Source: Endothia cerciana | Taxonomy: Eukaryota > Ascomycota > Sordariomycetes > Diaporthales > Cryphonectriaceae | Assembly (NCBI GenBank): GCA_026119935.1 | Contig: JALRMH010000134.1 | Coordinates: 1-12,500 of the forward strand | Reading direction: 5' to 3' | Length of the DNA: 12,500 bases | In this document: positions 8,574 through 12,500 of the stretch, piece after piece | Layout of the letters: each line of letters begins with the position of its first letter | Numbering within the stretch: position 1 is the first letter of the stretch | Program-made: the position numbers and the translations under genes | The notes under the pieces: model-generated | The model's database searches: none | Told to the model about the DNA's origin: nothing | Seen by the model: only the letters and a program-made list of their open reading frames with translations

Positions 8574-8685
8574 AATTCTCGCTGCTTTCCACAAGGTAAG
8601 AGTCTCCAAGTCAGTGCCGAACATGTCCAGACACCACAGTCGTCATGTCCATTTGACCAGTGCCCAGATGCCTATTCTTGTTTAG
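8574..8685 (+). repeat. Left arm of 112-bp inverted repeat
   Basis: This arm starts AATTCTCGCTGCTTTCCACA and ends TTCTTGTTTAG. Its reverse complement is at 10268-10379. By eye the arms differ at about 10 of 112 positions with no gap; most differences are transitions. Together they bracket 8574-10379, about 1.8 kb, and could be terminal inverted repeats of a DNA element or an inverted duplication. Flanks (CCAGGG on the left, TTGCGA on the right) show no target-site duplication. Confidence 0.85.
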
Positions 8686-9208
8686 TATAGGAGGTACGTA
8701 TTTGATCAGCGTTGATTGGCTGCTAGCTTCTTAGGCATCAGCAGCTGAAGCCTTGCTGTTACCCCTGTTCTTATAAGACAAGCCCCACTCACATTATATG
8801 CTCAGCCTCCAGTTTTCATTCTTTGGGTGAGACTTATCACGTAAACCCTGTAACCCCGCCTCACACTCTATCCAACGATACAGTACATCGCTAGACCAAT
8901 CACTGCATAATGGCCTCAGGTGAGTCAAACAGTGCTCATCACAGGCTAATTGTCTTAGCAGAGATTGCTGTTTATCCGACTCTCCAAGATCTCAATACGC
9001 GACCGATAAAGTTCGTTCTATAAGATATTGTCAAAGCATTGGAAATTAAAAAGCCACAAGGACTACTAAACCTATCTCTCCTTCTCTCTTTTCCTCGCTC
9101 TGCTCCTAAGCAGAGCCCTCGTTAGGATCCTGCTAAAGGCTATGGGTGTCTCTCAACTATAAACGCACATCAGACTTCTAAGGCAGCTGTGCCTGGTTCC
9201 TATCATGT

Positions 9209-9234
9209 GTTATAACCCATTCAACATGCAGGTC
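9209..9234 (+). repeat. Dispersed GTTATAACC...CATGCAGGTC motif
   Basis: A 26-bp copy of the motif also found at 1168-1193 (minus), 9995-10020 and 10053-10078. It differs from the 10053 copy by one C-to-T change. Downstream sequence is only loosely similar to the 58-bp unit. Confidence 0.8.
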
Positions 9235-9305
9235 ACAAATGCAGCACAGCAAGGAAGACACCCAAAACATCCCCACAGAGCAGGAAGTCCAACACTAGCC
9301 CTGGG

Positions 9306-9384
9306 GCGCTAGCGCAATTATATAACTTAGGGTTAGGGTTACAAGGATTGATTACTAGATCGCTAGCGATCCTAAAGATCCTTG
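9306..9384. repeat. Palindromes around a two-unit TTAGGG tract
   Basis: GCGCTAGCGC (9306-9315) is a perfect palindrome. TTAGGGTTAGGGTTA (9327-9341) matches two and a half telomeric units. It is followed by CAAGGAT (9342-9348) and its inverse ATCCTTG (9378-9384), which enclose the perfect palindrome ATCGCTAGCGAT (9359-9370). The arrangement could fold as nested hairpins. No coding frame crosses it. The telomeric match is short and may be chance. Confidence 0.7.
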
Positions 9385-9386
9385 AT

Positions 9387-9449
9387 AAAGAGCTGGATAT
9401 ATAACTACACGTTCATTACTATTAGATAGATTATTATATATAGCTCTTT
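9387..9449. repeat. Imperfect inverted repeat, AAAGAGCT...AGCTCTTT
   Basis: AAAGAGCTGGATATATAA (9387-9404) faces TTATATATAGCTCTTT (9434-9449). The arms pair except for a 2-nt bulge, with a loop of about 29 bases. It opens the AT-rich stretch that runs to about 9880. Confidence 0.65.
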
Positions 9450-9994
9450 AATCGTCAATCTAAGTGTTGAAGTCAATATACCTTTAATAGACTTAAAGGC
9501 TATAAGCACTTCTATATAATGTTAAAAAGCCTACTAAGCTAGCAGATTATCTGCCGATCTTCACTTTATCGCTACCTACTATGCAGCGACCGACATGCTT
9601 AGTCTATGTATAACCCTTGAAATATTTAAAAGGTCTGTTTAAGGATCGTAGATTTCTTTGCTTAGTTCAAACTAAGCGAGATTCCGAACAGCAGCGCTGT
9701 TAGAGATAAAGATATTAAAGAAAACTATAGCGCTTCCAGCTAGTAGGACATCTTGAAAAAGATATAATCAGTCACCCTATTAAGTACTATCCTATTCATT
9801 CCGATCCTGCTATTTAGTAGTGAGTTATTCTCTAAGCTAATTAAGTATTAGTAAGAAGCCACCTTTTTTCCCTGACTTGAAACTCGAAACTTCTCACCGA
9901 TCTACTATATAAAGTGCCCGGCAATACTAACCCCTTACATACCCCCTGAAGTTTCGAAGTTAGATTGATAGATCACAAGTGACCCACCCTTAAT
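9450..9994. other. Gene-free, mostly AT-rich stretch inside the inverted-repeat interval
   Basis: TA-rich, stop-filled sequence to about 9880, then mixed sequence up to the tandem repeat. No reading frame with protein likeness is visible on either strand, so if 8574-10379 is a transposon it is non-autonomous. Confidence 0.5.
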
Positions 9995-10130
9995 GTTATA
10001 ACCTATCCAACATGCAGGTTATAAAACAGGTTATAAACAACAAGGACTAGGTGTTATAACCCATCCAACATGCAGGTCACAGAACAGGCCCTGCCAACAA
10101 GGAGCTAGGTATCATGACCCAACATCGGAC
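9995..10130 (+). repeat. 58-bp tandem repeat, two units plus a partial third
   Basis: Unit 1 (9995-10052) and unit 2 (10053-10110) both begin GTTATAACC and end CTAGGT. A degenerate third start follows (about 10111-10130). Unit 1 has TTATAAAACAGG where unit 2 has TCACAGAACAGG, so the differences are mainly C-to-T and G-to-A, as RIP produces. Confidence 0.85.
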
Positions 10131-10267
10131 TAGAACAGGATATAGATGTTGTGAGTTCTATAGTATAGACTGCTATAACGATAATCACCGCTTTCATAGA
10201 CTTGAATATGCATCAGTCCACATTAAATGCGTAAGACTCTGATTTTGCCGCTGTTGTTCGAATAATG

Positions 10268-10379
10268 CTAAACAAGAACAGACATCTGGGCACTGGTCAG
10301 ATAGATATGAAAACTGTGGTGTCTGGACATGTTCGGCACTGACTTGGAGACTCAGAGCTTGTGGAAAGCAGCGAGAATT
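10268..10379 (-). repeat. Right arm of 112-bp inverted repeat
   Basis: This is the inverse partner of 8574-8685, with the same length and about 10 mismatches. A short plus-strand ORF begins in it at 10361 and runs to 10543, without recognisable motif. 10380-10540 otherwise shows nothing. Confidence 0.85.
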
Positions 10380-11833
10380 TTGCGAATAGTGTCTGGAGAA
10401 GATGCGGAAAGGGGGCTGGAAGGGAGATAGCAGCGGTTCAGGTTCCGGATAGGAAGACGAGCCTCTGCTGCCCTATAATATATCCTGCAAATGATGAAAC
10501 CTACGAGGAGGCGAGTATAATAAGTGCGGCTTTAGGATTTTAGGATGCTGATAAACAACTTTTAACTTAAATAGCGACTGCTTTTAAAAGAAACAGAGAT
10601 AGAAGCTATTTATATTATATTCTATCTTTAAGCTATAAAATATATTATTTAAATCCTCGATTAAACTATTCTTTATAAGGATTAAAAAGGTAGTAGTTAA
10701 TTAAAAGCCTTTATAAAGTTTTAAAATTAAATTAATAAATTATAAATAACTTATACTCGACTTAGCTTATAATTAAACTAAGCTAGCTGAGTTCTATTAT
10801 ATTATAACTTATTATTATATTATTATAGAAACGCTATATAGTATTATAAAGAAAACTATTTAAAATTACTATATAATATATTAATTTTAGCACTTATAGA
10901 GCTTATATTAGTTTATTATAAGTTATTAAAAAGCTGCTTTTACTTATTAAAAATTGCTAGATATTTATAGTTTTTTAAATAAAGTTCTTTAAATTAGTTT
11001 TTCTAGAGAATAATATAAAGATTTTTTAAAGCTGTATAATTATTTAAAGTAATAAGATAAACTATATTAAATCTGTGCAAGCACTATTAAAATAATGCTT
11101 ATAAGCTTAAAATAAATTATATTTTGCAACCTTGCTTAAAGTAGAGCTATAAGTTATAAAAACAAGCTGCTAGACTGCTTTAGCCTCGCTGCTATACTAA
11201 AGTATACTCTGATATTCTATCCCTTTCTCTTTGCAAGGCCTACAGCGAAGATTAAGAAGAATAAACAGTGTATAGTAATTAGGCCGGGTAAGCTCTGTTA
11301 TTAAGCTATATATACCTACTTCACCTAGCTGTCTGCGCTGCTACCTAGAGCTGCTCCTTGTTATTATTAGCTCCTTTATTATCGGAAGCCCTTCTTGCTG
11401 CTAGGCGCTAGCTCGCTAGCTATCTTCTTATCTTCTTAGCAGCTGGCTATATTTGTACCAGCTTGTTATAATTGTCGTTTACTCTTATGCATTCTGCTGT
11501 CACAGGCCAGATCGTCTCCTTAGCATTTAAACTGCTTGCAATGCAGTCTGTTATCGGTATTATTATTATATACCTGAGATTTTCTAAACAAACTCGGTAT
11601 TAAAAGTAGTTCTATAACTAAAAGCAATAATAGGGTATAGTCTTCTATTATAAAGCTTATTTTCCTCTGCTTAGAGCGGATTATCTATAAAGGCTTTAAA
11701 GAGGTAATATAATAGTAAAATATCAGCACTAAGAAGGAGTACTTCTGTAAGTAGCTTATAGTATTAAAGAGAGAACTAGATAGAAGTAGTCTATATTATA
11801 ATAAAGGTCTTGTATATAAGTAATATAGAACTT

Positions 11834-11879
11834 TCTTTTAAAGAGCAGCTATACTAAGAAATAAAAATAATAGTAAAGA
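11834..11879 (+). repeat. Left arm of perfect 46-bp inverted repeat
   Basis: The sequence starting TCTTTTAAAGAGCAGCTATA is repeated exactly in inverse orientation at 12455-12500. Identity ends abruptly at the inner side after TAGTAAAGA. The right arm reaches the last base of the window, so the arms may be longer. Confidence 0.9.
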
Positions 11880-12454
11880 AAGACTAATAAAATATAAGAC
11901 TAGGATAAGAATACTATATTAGACTTGTTTAGAAGGCTTGAATTAAAAGAAGGAAAAAAGAGATATCTATTTTTATTATTTATCTAAGAAAAAAAGTCAA
12001 GAGAGAGAGATTCTTAAACTCGACTATAAATCTAAAGTCTAGGCTACTATAATACTACCTCTGATACTCAAGATTATAATATAAAGCATATATACCTTTT
12101 ATTATCCTGTTTTATTTATATTATTCTTAGCATACTTAGCTATTAATTGAATTTTCAATTTCTCTACTTTTTAATAGGCTCTTTATACTTGTTCTTCTTT
12201 TCTTTTTCAATACTTTTAAGCTGCCTTTTTATTTCTAGTATATTATGCTTTAGCATGCTCTTCTGCATTTTGAAAAATTAAGGTTATCTAATAAGCGACT
12301 TCTAGAATATTAAAAGTATAGTTATATTCAAAAAAAAGTATAATTAAAATAATATCTCTTAAAATATTATTAAATATAAATATTAATATCTAAAAAGCAA
12401 GTTATAAAGTATTACTAGTCTGAATTCCTTAGTATTTTAGAATTAAAGGCTTAC

Positions 12455-12500
12455 TCTTTACTATTATTTTTATTTCTTAGTATAGCTGCTCTTTAAAAGA
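12455..12500 (-). repeat. Right arm of perfect 46-bp inverted repeat
   Basis: Exact reverse complement of 11834-11879, cut by the window edge. The 575 bases between the arms are AT-rich without an ORF. Confidence 0.9.

Larger units (their letters stand above)
10541..12500. repeat. Long AT-rich block, heavily RIP-like
   Basis: Nearly 2 kb of TA-dominated sequence with stops in every frame; it begins sharply after 10540 and runs off the window. A less AT-rich island (about 11160-11520) keeps words such as GCTAGC and AGCTGCT, perhaps because its C residues were not in CpA context. I cannot identify the original transposon. No RNA gene or ORF is supported. Confidence 0.7.

Noticed and set aside
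9995..10130. Tandem repeats considered as a CRISPR array
   Set aside because: The units are directly adjacent without unique spacers, and the genome is fungal.

Overview
The window looks like an accessory, transposon-scarred stretch of a filamentous ascomycete (Pezizomycotina) genome. The reasons are short introns with fungal donor, branch and acceptor signals, two Zn2Cys6 (zinc binuclear cluster) regulator genes, a Ty3/gypsy remnant, and abrupt AT-rich blocks typical of repeat-induced point mutation (RIP, C to T at CpA). Several broken reading frames carry stops that a CpA-to-TpA change would make. I cannot name the species. No RNA gene, CRISPR array or bacterial operon is visible.

Layout. 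1-640 is an AT-rich, gene-free block. 641-1214 has normal composition and a possible small inverted-repeat element (809-1193). A Zn2Cys6 plus leucine-zipper regulator lies on the minus strand at 2325-1215, with a TATATAAG box upstream; it is either spliced with a damaged sixth cysteine or frameshifted. 2641-3138 (plus) is a decayed gypsy RNase H/integrase-linker fragment. 3296-3570 (minus) holds a small unrecognised ORF. 3571-5106 shows no gene.

The best-supported locus is a second Zn2Cys6 regulator on the minus strand. It starts at 7531 with a tiny 19-nt first exon, and four introns can be placed with matching phases. It encodes a textbook zinc cluster, a coiled-coil linker and the middle homology region. 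An in-frame TAG at 6364-6362 cuts it at 274 codons. The frame continues with family-like sequence to 6087, crosses a second stop (6139-6137), and then runs into an AT-rich insertion that starts with an LTR-like unit (5405-5697). A GC-normal fragment on the same strand at 5400-5107 looks like the displaced C-terminus. The regulator therefore seems to have been split by a retroelement and lightly mutated by RIP.

7532-8573 is upstream sequence with one weak ORF. 8574-10379 is bounded by 112-bp inverted arms that differ at about 10 positions. It contains a dispersed GTTATAACC...CATGCAGGTC motif (including a 58-bp tandem in which one copy looks mutated by RIP), two TTAGGG units and several palindromes. 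10541-12500 is a long AT-rich block containing a perfect 46-bp inverted repeat whose right arm touches the window edge.

The genes do not form a visible pathway. What unites the window is two same-strand fungal regulators decaying among RIP-mutated repeats, as in a subtelomeric or compartmentalised region. That genomic location is an inference.
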